A stretch of DNA of 23,799 bases from Anaerolineales bacterium UBA7227. GTDB taxonomy: Bacteria > Chloroflexota > Anaerolineae > Anaerolineales > Villigracilaceae. The notes below the pieces were generated by a model that was given only the letters and a program-made list of their open reading frames with translations, was not told the origin of the DNA and made no database searches. Location: contig DKTP01000096.1 in assembly GCA_002473085.1 (NCBI GenBank), forward strand, positions 1-23,799, given 5' to 3'. Shown here one piece after another: positions 6,322 to 14,255 of the stretch. The translations under genes and the position numbers were made by a program. Positions within the stretch are counted from its first letter, which is position 1. Every line of letters begins with the position of its first letter.

Positions 6322-7868
6322 ACGGGGATGTTCCCGTGTTTGCGCGGCGGCGCGGGGGCGTATTTATCGCGCAGGGCGGAGAGCGCCGCGATGATCTTGG
6401 GACGCGTCTCCTTCGGCTCGATGATGTCGTCCACGTAGCCCGTCGCCGCGGCGTGGTAGGGATTGTTGAATTTCCGCCGGTAGTCTTCGGCGATGCGTTT
6501 GCGCTCCGCGGCCGGGTCGGGGGCGGCCTCGATCTGTTTCTTGAACAGGATGTTGGCCGCGCCTTCCGCGCCCAGCACGGCGATCTCCGCGCTCGGCCAG
6601 GCGTAGGTCACGTCGGTGCCGAGGTATTTGCTCCCCATCACCACGTACGCGCCGCCGTAGGCCTTGCGCGTGATGACGGTCACTTTCGGGACGGTCGCCT
6701 CGGAATACGCGTAGAGCAGTTTCGCGCCGTGACGGATGATGCCGCCGTGTTCCTGCGCCACGCCCGGCAGGAAGCCGGGCGAATCCACGAACGTGACCAG
6801 AGGGATGTTGAAGCAATCGCACATGCGGACGAAGCGCGTCATCTTGTCGGCAGCGTCAATGTCGATCACGCCCGCCATCACCGACGGCTCCTGTCCCACG
6901 ATGCCCACGCTGTGCCCGCCGATGTACGCCAGCCCGACGATGGCGTTGCGCGCCCAGTCGGGCTGGATTTCCAGGAATGAGCCGCGGTCCACGACCGATT
7001 CGATGACTTCGTGCATCGCGTACGGCGACTGCGGATCGAGGGGGATGAGGCGGTTCAGCGCTTCGTCCATCCGATGCGGATCGTCTCCCTCCGGGCCGAA
7101 GGGCGGGTTCTCGACGTTGTTGGAGGGGAGGTGACCGAGGGCGCGCCGGGCGAGCGCCAGAGCCTCCTGTTCGGACTGAGCGGTGAGGTGCGCCGTCCCG
7201 CTGATGGAGGCGTGCACGCCCGCGCCGCCGAGCGATTCGGGGTCGATCGTCTCGCCCGTCACCGCCTTGATGACCTCGGGGCCGGTCAGAAACATGAATG
7301 AGTGTTTCTCGACCATGATGATGACGTCTTGCAGGGCAGGCGAGTAGGCCGCGCCGCCGGCGCATGGTCCGAGCATGATGCTGATCTGGGGGATGACGCC
7401 GGAGTACTGCGCGTTGCGGCGGAAGATTTCGGCGTAGCCGCCGAGGGCTTTGACGCCCTCCTGGATGCGCGCCCCGCCCGAGTCGATGAGACCGATGCAC
7501 GGCGCGCCGTTGCGGAGGGCGAGGTCCATCACGCGGCAGATCTTGTGGCTTTGCATCTCGCTGAGCGTGCCGCCGTAGATGGTGAAATCCTGGGCGTAGA
7601 CGTAGACCGTCCGCCCGTCAATCCGACCGTAACCGGTCACGACGCCATCGCCGAGGTATCTTTCGGATTCCAGCCCGAGTTCGTCGCCCTCGCTGGTGAT
7701 GAAGGGCTCGATCTCGTTGAAGGTGTCGGGGTCGAGGAGCAGGTCGAGGCGTTCGCGCGCCGTCAGTTTGCCTTTGGAGCGCTGGCGGGCGATGCGTTCC
7801 GCCCCGCCGCCCGCGCGGGCCTTTTCGCGCGCGCGGCGTAATTCGATGATACGGGGATCTTCTTGCAT
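6318..7868 (-). CDS. Acyl-CoA carboxylase beta subunit (carboxyltransferase; PccB/MmdA type)
   Basis: A 516-residue biotin-dependent carboxyltransferase of the propionyl-CoA carboxylase beta / methylmalonyl-CoA decarboxylase alpha family. It moves CO2 between carboxybiotin and an acyl-CoA. Both crotonase-like halves are present. Landmarks are DSGGARIQEG (129-138), GPCAGGAAYSPA (167-178), DSPGFLPG (362-369) and GGAYVVMGS (405-413). In the last motif, the position that is Asp422 in the well-studied Streptomyces PccB is Val409 here, so acyl-CoA preference is open. The biotin carboxylase and biotin carrier are not in the window. The ribosome-binding site AAGGAAA lies at 7874-7880 on the opposite strand, five bases before the ATG. 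It overlaps the corrinoid activator by four bases. Confidence 0.93.
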   Translation of the reverse strand: MQEDPRIIELRRAREKARAGGGAERIARQRSKGKLTARERLDLLLDPDTFNEIEPFITSEGDELGLESERYLGDGVVTGYGRIDGRTVYVYAQDFTIYGGTLSEMQSHKICRVMDLALRNGAPCIGLIDSGGARIQEGVKALGGYAEIFRRNAQYSGVIPQISIMLGPCAGGAAYSPALQDVIIMVEKHSFMFLTGPEVIKAVTGETIDPESLGGAGVHASISGTAHLTAQSEQEALALARRALGHLPSNNVENPPFGPEGDDPHRMDEALNRLIPLDPQSPYAMHEVIESVVDRGSFLEIQPDWARNAIVGLAYIGGHSVGIVGQEPSVMAGVIDIDAADKMTRFVRMCDCFNIPLVTFVDSPGFLPGVAQEHGGIIRHGAKLLYAYSEATVPKVTVITRKAYGGAYVVMGSKYLGTDVTYAWPSAEIAVLGAEGAANILFKKQIEAAPDPAAERKRIAEDYRRKFNNPYHAAATGYVDDIIEPKETRPKIIAALSALRDKYAPAPPRKHGNIPV

Positions 7869-7905
7869 GGGCGTTTCCTTATGTGTTGGTGGAGTGGCGA
7901 GGGGA

Positions 7906-7911
7906 AGTATA
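7906..7911 (-). promoter_or_regulatory. Candidate -10 box of the carboxylase/activator operon
   Basis: On the minus strand TATACT (complement of AGTATA) lies 38 bases upstream of the carboxylase ATG. The hexamer about 17 bases further upstream (TTCTTC-like) is a poor -35. This is the best candidate in the short, AT-richer gap between the divergent carboxylase and deacetylase genes. Confidence 0.35.
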
Positions 7912-7958
7912 GCATATCGGGCCTATCAGAAGAAAGGTCGCAGGGGCTTTTCTTTGCT

Positions 7959-8711
7959 ATGATCGGATATTTATGGTTTAATGTGTATGTGCGTTGGATA
8001 TATATTTCTCCTCATCTTGACGACGTCGTTTTTTCCGTAGGCGGATTAATTAACGAGCAGATCCGCGCTGGGGGGCAGGTTGAAGTGTGGACGCTTATGT
8101 GTGGTTTTTCTAATTTTGAGGAGACCAGTCCGCTGGCGCAAGCATTACATCGCCTATGGAAATTCCGGTCTGCTGAAGAGGCTGTCCGTTTGCGGCGCGG
8201 CGAAGATCTGCGCGCAATGAGAATTGTTGGCGCAAGGGCCGTCCACTTTGATTTCCTCGACTGCATCTATAGACGCGGGCAGGATGGACGGTGGCTATAT
8301 GCCAACAGCACATTTGTCTCGCCACACGGTGGTGACGCAGAATTAGTCTCCCGGATGACACACGGCCTCGCCGAACGGCTGAAATCCGCTGATAGAGTTG
8401 TTTGTCCACTGGCGATTGGCAATCATGTGGATCATGTCCTCACGAAGCGGGCAGTCGAAGATCTCGGCCGTGCGCTTTGGTATTATGCCGATGTACCGTA
8501 TTTACAAAATAATCCGTCTGCCCTGGATTCTCTAACACAGGCGATGAATACCGACCGATATGCAATTTCGTGGTGGGGGCTGGCCGCGTGGAAAAAAGGC
8601 GCTGCGGCATACGCGTCCCAGATTCCCATGGAATTTGAGACAACCTGGAAACTGCGTAGGCTGCTTGGACGTTATGGAAGAAACGGCATTTGTCTGTGGA
8701 GGCCGCGTTAA
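7959..8711 (+). CDS. PIG-L/LmbE-family deacetylase
   Basis: A predicted 250-residue zinc-dependent N-acetyl-sugar deacetylase-like protein. The family motif near the N-terminus reads ISPHLDDVVFSVGG (His19, Asp21, Asp22), and the second metal-site motif is GNHVDH (His156, Asp158, His159). The family removes acetyl groups from GlcNAc-type sugars in glycolipids and polysaccharides; here it opens a polysaccharide locus, so nucleotide-sugar, lipid-linked or polymer substrates are all possible. The reading frame is open back to 7863, but that start would overlap the divergent carboxylase start codon and add a stretch unlike the family. ATG 7959, or GTG 7983 or 7989, fits the usual LmbE N-terminus better. 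AGGGG at 7942-7946 is a modest ribosome-binding site. Confidence 0.82.
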   Translation: MIGYLWFNVYVRWIYISPHLDDVVFSVGGLINEQIRAGGQVEVWTLMCGFSNFEETSPLAQALHRLWKFRSAEEAVRLRRGEDLRAMRIVGARAVHFDFLDCIYRRGQDGRWLYANSTFVSPHGGDAELVSRMTHGLAERLKSADRVVCPLAIGNHVDHVLTKRAVEDLGRALWYYADVPYLQNNPSALDSLTQAMNTDRYAISWWGLAAWKKGAAAYASQIPMEFETTWKLRRLLGRYGRNGICLWRPR

Positions 8712-8732
8712 TGCTAGTGGAACAGGATCGCA

Positions 8733-9926
8733 ATGACGGTTAGTCGCATCATTGATCTGATGATCGAGCAACCGGTTGGCTGGATTCGAGCCAGTCTGCC
8801 AAAGATCGAGACAGCAACGTGCTCGGTCGCGAATCTAACGCATAATGCAGGATTGCTGCACGAAGCGCGAGAGGCCTGTCTTTGTCGGCGCTGGCGCGAT
8901 CTGACTGAGATAGATGTGGAAGCGACGCATTTTTCCGTCGTTGTGCCGGTTCATAACGAGGAGCGGTCGCTTCCGTCTATGCTGGGCGCTTTGCTGGCGT
9001 CGGAATTACCCAGTTCCGCGGATATTCAGTTTATATTTGTTGTTAATGCGTCGAACGATAAAAGCGTTGTTCAAATCAAAAACCGTCTGGCGCTCATATG
9101 TTCACCGACCGAAACGCATCTACCGGCATCAGATTACGATTCAAGGATGAAGGAATCTGCCTTCCAAGTTTGTTGTGGCAGAATACGATTTCTTGTGATA
9201 GAAACGCCAACGGCTGGCAAGGCCAACGCTCTCAACCTTGGCAATGAAATTGCGTTGCGTCAAGATCACAATATTGCGATAAATATAGACGCCAATAATT
9301 GGGTGGAGCCTGATTCTATTGCCCTGATATATCAATGCGCGAAACAGGCTGGCATTGATTCGCCAAACAATAAAGTTGTGCTCGTCAATGCGTTGGAGTA
9401 TTGCCCGACGCGGAATGAGCAGGCGCAGGTGGCGGTAAAGGGGAAGACGCAAAAGGCTGAAATATCAGGCAGCATGTTCGCATGGTCTACGCGGTGGATT
9501 CAGCAAAACGGCGGATTTCCTCAGCTTGCAATCGAAGATTATGGAACTGGCTTGCTGGCGCTTTCCCAGCGTAAACGAATTATTGAGAGCAGCGCGAATA
9601 TCTGGGCGTTTTCGCCTGCCGACGACGCTGATGAAAAGAAACAGTTGATCCGCTTTGTTTATGGGGCGCTGCAATTGAAGCGATTATTTCGAGACGACCA
9701 GCGTGTAACGAATATTCTCATGGACGATTTTCCGCACCTACGTCCGTGGCGGAAGCGTCTGGATTATTATGTACTTTCTCGAGTTCGTGAACGGAAACCC
9801 CTGCTAAAAATTCTTCGCGGCTTTTACACATGGTTGGCCAATGAGAATTGCATCTTCGAGGCCCGACGCTTGCTACGCCGAAACCCGTCTGGACAGACCT
9901 GGCAGCCAATCCGTAGCACAAAATAA
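8733..9926 (+). CDS. Glycosyltransferase family 2 protein (first tandem paralogue)
   Basis: A 397-residue GT-A-fold glycosyltransferase. The N-terminal nucleotide-binding strand and loop are VVVPVHNEE (69-77), then ETPTAGKANALNLGNE (157-172), a metal-site motif NIDANNW (184-190) with Asn in place of the last Asp of DxD, and a candidate catalytic base in IEDYG (267-271). There is no clear membrane segment and no QxxRW motif, so it is probably a cytoplasmic single-sugar transferase. The next gene is a paralogue with the same motifs and the same ends (N-terminal DLM-EQP-GW-ASLP; C-terminal GQTW-PI-STK). It starts 21 bases after the deacetylase stop. The ribosome-binding site is weak (AGGAT). The sugar donor is unknown. 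Base composition is AT-richer than at either end of the window. Confidence 0.85.
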   Translation: MTVSRIIDLMIEQPVGWIRASLPKIETATCSVANLTHNAGLLHEAREACLCRRWRDLTEIDVEATHFSVVVPVHNEERSLPSMLGALLASELPSSADIQFIFVVNASNDKSVVQIKNRLALICSPTETHLPASDYDSRMKESAFQVCCGRIRFLVIETPTAGKANALNLGNEIALRQDHNIAINIDANNWVEPDSIALIYQCAKQAGIDSPNNKVVLVNALEYCPTRNEQAQVAVKGKTQKAEISGSMFAWSTRWIQQNGGFPQLAIEDYGTGLLALSQRKRIIESSANIWAFSPADDADEKKQLIRFVYGALQLKRLFRDDQRVTNILMDDFPHLRPWRKRLDYYVLSRVRERKPLLKILRGFYTWLANENCIFEARRLLRRNPSGQTWQPIRSTK

Positions 9927-9944
9927 ATGTTGAATTAATGAATT

Positions 9945-9973
9945 TTGAGCTGACAACTGCGTGGTCGTATAAT
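9945..9973 (+). promoter_or_regulatory. Internal promoter before the second GT2 gene
   Basis: TTGAGC (9945-9950) and a perfect TATAAT (9968-9973) are spaced 17 bases apart in the 63-base gap between the two GT2 paralogues. The predicted start near 9980 leaves a leader of only about 10 bases before the ATG at 9990, with no clear Shine-Dalgarno. Confidence 0.55.
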
Positions 9974-9989
9974 TCGAGTTCAGTTTCTT

Positions 9990-11192
9990 ATGGACAGTAT
10001 ACAATCTGTGGTTGATTTAATGTTGGAACAACCAGAAGGATGGCTTTATGCTAGCCTTCCCATTTTGTTGTTAATTACTTGTGAGATTTTTCGACTAAGG
10101 CAAACAATGCGAGGCGGCATATCATTTGATGAAGCTCGCGCTATTATTCAACGGAAATATTGGCTTGACCAGACCGGTATTGAGTCTGTGAATTCACGCT
10201 TCACAATTGTTGTGCCGATTCATAACGAGCGCCGTTTTCTTCCGTCTTTTCTAGGAGCGTTTTTGGCATCTGGAATTCCCTCCGACGTTGATGCGCAGAT
10301 TGTTTTTGTGCTAAATGCTTCCGCTGACCAAAGTAAAGAAATACTTATTCGCCGTCTGTCGCAATATTATCCCGCGGTTAAAATCTTCATCCCCAACTCG
10401 GCATATGATCCGAAAATGTCTAATTCGGCGCTTCAATTTGGCTATACTGGGTTGCGCTTTCTGATAGTCGAAACTCCCACCGCCGGTAAGGCGAACGCTC
10501 TCAATATTGGTAATGAGATTGCAATACGGAGCGACCATCCGCTGGCGATAAACATCGACGCCAACAACTGGGTTGAGCCTGATTCTGTTGCCCGACTGTA
10601 TGGTTTTACAAGGCGCGTCATTCTTGACGATCCAAAATCCGATACCGTGCTTGTCAATTCGCAGGAGTTTAGCCCAAAGAAAAACGAGAATATGCGGGCG
10701 ACTCCACGAGCCAAAACAATGAAAGCCGAGGTGACGGGGTGGATGTTCGCGTGGTCCACTCACTGGATTAACGGAATTAAAGGTTTTCCGCAAAATGTCA
10801 TTGAAGATTATAGCGCGGGCCTTATAGCTCGTTCTCAAGGCAGGCAAATTGCAGAAAGCGATGCCAAAATCTGGGGTTATGCCGCTTCGACCTTGTTCGA
10901 TGAGAATAAGGAAATGATCCGTTATATTTATGGTGCCATGCAGTTGATGCGCCAATTTGAAGGAAACGCGCTTGCCAGATCAATCCTGCTCGATGATTTC
11001 CCTCAGCTTCGCTCCCTCAAGAACCGTATATCATATTTTTTGTTTCGTAAACAGGATCGCGGCCAACCGCTGAAATATGTAAAAGGCGTCATCAGGTGGC
11101 TGAAAAATGAATGGTTCATTTCCCAGGCGCGTCGGGAGATGCGTTATGCTCCTCACGGTCAAACATGGAGACCGATTTCCAGCACAAAATAG
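9990..11192 (+). CDS. Glycosyltransferase family 2 protein (second tandem paralogue)
   Basis: A 400-residue GT-A enzyme paralogous to the preceding gene. Motifs occur in the same order: VVPIHNE (74-80), ETPTAGKANALNIGNE (161-176), NIDANNW (188-194) and IEDYS (271-275). The same IY/VYGA-QL-R segment lies near 313-321. Unlike its neighbour it has a hydrophobic stretch at about 20-35, which may anchor or peripherally attach it to the membrane. The pair probably arose by local duplication; divergence is far enough that they likely add different sugars or linkages. It may be transcribed from its own promoter (9945-9973). The donor and acceptor are not predictable. Local GC is very low for this window (23 of 60 bases are G or C at 10021-10080). 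Confidence 0.85.
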   Translation: MDSIQSVVDLMLEQPEGWLYASLPILLLITCEIFRLRQTMRGGISFDEARAIIQRKYWLDQTGIESVNSRFTIVVPIHNERRFLPSFLGAFLASGIPSDVDAQIVFVLNASADQSKEILIRRLSQYYPAVKIFIPNSAYDPKMSNSALQFGYTGLRFLIVETPTAGKANALNIGNEIAIRSDHPLAINIDANNWVEPDSVARLYGFTRRVILDDPKSDTVLVNSQEFSPKKNENMRATPRAKTMKAEVTGWMFAWSTHWINGIKGFPQNVIEDYSAGLIARSQGRQIAESDAKIWGYAASTLFDENKEMIRYIYGAMQLMRQFEGNALARSILLDDFPQLRSLKNRISYFLFRKQDRGQPLKYVKGVIRWLKNEWFISQARREMRYAPHGQTWRPISSTK

Positions 11193-11311
11193 ATTTTAGG
11201 CATTCCTCTTGGACGGCAATCTATCGACTTATCAGCGATAATTCATATCCGGTTTTCAGAAAAGAAGATATACTACATTTATTCAATCCAATTTTGTAGA
11301 AGCGAGTTGCC

Positions 11312-12772
11312 ATGACAATTAACAAACAAGACGTTATTTATTTATTATTGATCATTGCATTGGCTAGCGCGGGCGCAGTGTTGATTAGTAATCCCAACAT
11401 TCAAGTAGGGCTGTTTGGCCTGGCTACTCTGTTGGTCATTGGGCTGGTAGTAGCAATTTACATTAAGCCTAGTCTCGGCGCAGTGGTGTTGATCATCGCG
11501 GTATTCTCGAATATCTCTCGCCAGTTCACAGACCAGGGACTGCCTGGCGTTATTAAGCCGTTAGTGGCTATTGTCGCGGCGACAATTTTTGTGAGATATT
11601 TGAACGAGAGCATGCCGGGCGGGCGGGTAAAAACGCGCACCGTTGAAGTTTTCCTTTTCCTGTTTCTTATCGCAACTGCTCTTTCCTATATTGTGGCCGA
11701 CAACAAAGATCGCGCTCTTGAGGCGACTCTTGATCTGGGAAAAGATATCGTCATTATTTATTGTTTTCTCTTTACTTTAAGAACTCCCAATACATGGAAG
11801 ATGGCTGCGTGGACTATTATCCTCGTCATGGGATTTTTATGTCTTTTGGGTGCGTATCAAGTAATTAGAGGGAATTACCGGCAGGAGTTTTTTGGGCTGG
11901 CGAGAGTGGTTCAGGATATTGGGTCGTACTCGACGACGTATCGAATCGCCGGATCAATTAAGGAACCAAATATTTGGGGGCAGGTAGTGGTCGCGTCCAT
12001 TCCACTTGTCCTGCTCCGCGTTATTGACGAGTCTCGCATCCGTATCAAGTTGATTTCGTTGGGCATTCTTGGCATTTTGTTGTTCGAAGTCTTGAATACC
12101 TATAGTCGGGGAGCTTATCTGGCCCTTGCGATTATCTTTGTCCTGACGGCACTGAGTTACCGTCTCCATCCTTTGGTATGGTTTTCTAGCATGGCAGTCG
12201 TTGTGCTGGCTATCCCTTGGTTGCCATCCAGCTATACGGCGCGATTTGAGACGCTCTCTCTCCTCTCGCCCGGTAGTCAGGGAGGAATCTATCAGGAGGA
12301 TTCTTTCCGCGGTCGAACCAGCGAGATGTTGACTGGATTAAGTATGTTCGTCAACAACCCGCTTTTAGGCGTCGGCGCAGGAAATTATCCAAATAACTAC
12401 CAGACGTACGCAACGAATGTTGGTCTGGAATTGCGTTCTGGAGAACGTGATCCACACTCGCTTTACGTTCAAGTGCTGGCGGAGACGGGCGTAATCGGCA
12501 CAATTATGTTCGTCGGTTTTTCCATCGCTTTGCTGGTCGGGCTGACCCGAGCGCGTAATTCCATCTCGCATCTTGAAGAGTATCGGCATTGGATACCGTG
12601 GATCATCGCCATTCAATTGACTATCATTGGATATCTGATTACGAGTTTCTTCCTGCACGGAGCTTATCTTCGCTTCTTTTGGATCTTTTCCGCGCTGGCG
12701 ATGTCTGCGATTCAACTGACGGAAGAATTGCGCCAGGATGCTGAACGACCCTCTCGCGAGTTGACTACTTGA
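11312..12772 (+). CDS. O-antigen ligase/polymerase-like membrane protein (Wzy/WaaL family)
   Basis: A 486-residue protein with about ten to twelve hydrophobic helices. The family signature region is a large loop with NTYSRGAYLAL (262-272), NPLLGVGAGNY (349-359) and RDPHSLYVQVLAETG (379-393); the histidine of PHSLY and the arginine of SRG match functionally important positions of Wzy_C proteins. It joins undecaprenyl-linked repeat units (Wzy) or ligates polymer to an acceptor (WaaL). With a flippase gene overlapping its end, Wzy polymerase is the better guess. The 119-base gap before it has a TATACT box at 11269-11274 but no good -35. The stop codon overlaps the flippase ATG (TGATG). Confidence 0.87.
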   Translation: MTINKQDVIYLLLIIALASAGAVLISNPNIQVGLFGLATLLVIGLVVAIYIKPSLGAVVLIIAVFSNISRQFTDQGLPGVIKPLVAIVAATIFVRYLNESMPGGRVKTRTVEVFLFLFLIATALSYIVADNKDRALEATLDLGKDIVIIYCFLFTLRTPNTWKMAAWTIILVMGFLCLLGAYQVIRGNYRQEFFGLARVVQDIGSYSTTYRIAGSIKEPNIWGQVVVASIPLVLLRVIDESRIRIKLISLGILGILLFEVLNTYSRGAYLALAIIFVLTALSYRLHPLVWFSSMAVVVLAIPWLPSSYTARFETLSLLSPGSQGGIYQEDSFRGRTSEMLTGLSMFVNNPLLGVGAGNYPNNYQTYATNVGLELRSGERDPHSLYVQVLAETGVIGTIMFVGFSIALLVGLTRARNSISHLEEYRHWIPWIIAIQLTIIGYLITSFFLHGAYLRFFWIFSALAMSAIQLTEELRQDAERPSRELTT

Positions 12773-14241
12773 TGAATTCTCAAAGCAGTTCCAACAAAGC
12801 CGGCGAACACATTGTCAGGAAGACCGCCGGCGGAATTTTCTGGAATTTTATTGCCTACGGGTTGACTAAAGTCGTAACGCTGGTCGCTACCGCCATTCTT
12901 GCCCGCGTATTGGCCAAAGACGATTTTGGTTTGGTCTCGATCGCGCTGGTGGCGGTCAACTATTTGGCCGTCATTAAAGATCTGGGCCTCGGCATGGCGT
13001 TGATCCAACGGCAGGGGGATGTAAACGAAGCGGCTAATACCGTCTTTACACTCAATGTTATTATTGGCTTCTTGCTCTCCCTGATTATTCTTCCGCTCAG
13101 CCCGCTTGTTGCAGCCTACTTCAAGAATCCGGATGTCTCTGCGGTGTTACGGTGGCTTGGATTATCGTTTTTCATCAGTTCGATTGGCTCGGTGCATATC
13201 GTTTGGCTGTTACGCGAGATGGATTACCGGCGCAAGATGATCCCTGATATTGGGAACTCGGTGGTCAAAGGTATTGTCTCTATTGGCATGGCGTATGCGG
13301 GATACGGCGTCTGGGCGCTGGTGTTCGGACAGCTCGCCGGCGCGCTGAGCTCTGTAATCCTCGTGTGGATGATTCGCCCCTGGCGGCCGCGCCTCGCCCT
13401 TGATCCCGGCATTACCGGCGCGTTATTTAAATTTGGATTTTCAATCATCGGTGGCGACTTGCTCAATATTTCTGTTGATAATTTTGGATACATTGTCATT
13501 GGGCGGATTTTTGGCGCGGTGCAGTTGGGAATTTTCACGTTGGCGTACCGTCTTCCCGAAATGCTCCTTATCGGTAACTTGTGGATCATGGCGAGCGTCA
13601 CCTTCCCTGCCTTCGCCAGCATTCAGGATCGCCCCGAAGAATTGCGCCGCGGCTTCCTTGCTTCAATTCGATTGGTGCAACTGTTCGCCGTGCCGATCTG
13701 TTTAGGCCTGATCATTGCAGCCGACCCAATAGTGCGCGTGTTGTTCGGTGAGCAATGGCTGGACGCGATCCCAATTCTCCGCGTGCTGGCAATTTACGCG
13801 CTCATGTATTCCATCGCGTACCATATTGGCGATGTTTATAAAGCCATCGGTCGCCCGCAAATTCTAATATGGCTCGCCGTCTTTACGCTGGTGCTCATCG
13901 CTCCTGCGCTGATTATCGGTTCCCGTTTTGGATTGATCGGCGTCGCGTGGGGATATGCAATCGCGATGATTATTGACCGTGTTGTTGGCATTGTCGTCGC
14001 GACACGTTTTATTAAAATATCCTTTCTGGATATTTTGAAAGAGATGTTGCCGTCCTTGAAGGGCGGGGCAGTCATGTCGGTCGTAGCGATTCTTGTTTTG
14101 TACGCGGTTCAAAGCGCTGTGCCTATCATCCAATTAACCTGTGTCGCCCTCGCGGGCGCGGCCGCGTATTTCGCGGTTCTTTGGCGATCTGAAAAAGAGA
14201 ATTTGCTCCAACTTGCGACTCTCATCCGCAAGAAGGATTGA
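12772..14241 (+). CDS. Polysaccharide flippase, Wzx/WzxC-like (MOP superfamily)
   Basis: A 489-residue protein with about 12 to 14 transmembrane helices, typical of MOP-superfamily exporters that flip undecaprenyl-diphosphate repeat units across the membrane. The N-terminus (IVRKTAGGIFWNFIAYGLTK) and the following LARVLAKDDFGLVSIA stretch are typical of the WzxC-like branch. The ATG at 12772 overlaps the preceding polymerase stop by one base (TGATG); an in-frame TTG one codon upstream is less likely. Together with the polymerase this indicates Wzx/Wzy-dependent assembly. No initiating phosphosugar transferase is present in the window. Confidence 0.9.
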   Translation: MNSQSSSNKAGEHIVRKTAGGIFWNFIAYGLTKVVTLVATAILARVLAKDDFGLVSIALVAVNYLAVIKDLGLGMALIQRQGDVNEAANTVFTLNVIIGFLLSLIILPLSPLVAAYFKNPDVSAVLRWLGLSFFISSIGSVHIVWLLREMDYRRKMIPDIGNSVVKGIVSIGMAYAGYGVWALVFGQLAGALSSVILVWMIRPWRPRLALDPGITGALFKFGFSIIGGDLLNISVDNFGYIVIGRIFGAVQLGIFTLAYRLPEMLLIGNLWIMASVTFPAFASIQDRPEELRRGFLASIRLVQLFAVPICLGLIIAADPIVRVLFGEQWLDAIPILRVLAIYALMYSIAYHIGDVYKAIGRPQILIWLAVFTLVLIAPALIIGSRFGLIGVAWGYAIAMIIDRVVGIVVATRFIKISFLDILKEMLPSLKGGAVMSVVAILVLYAVQSAVPIIQLTCVALAGAAAYFAVLWRSEKENLLQLATLIRKKD

Positions 14242-14255
14242 CGTTTTTCTGCGAA

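Noticed and set aside
7863..7958. N-terminal extension of the PIG-L gene from ATG 7863
   Set aside because: It would overlap the divergent carboxylase start, lacks a ribosome-binding site and adds residues not seen in LmbE proteins, which begin just before the PHxDD motif.
8711..8743. Ten-codon ORF starting on the stop codon of the PIG-L gene (TAATG)
   Set aside because: Too short, overlaps the GT2 start in another frame and has no ribosome-binding site of its own; no positive evidence.
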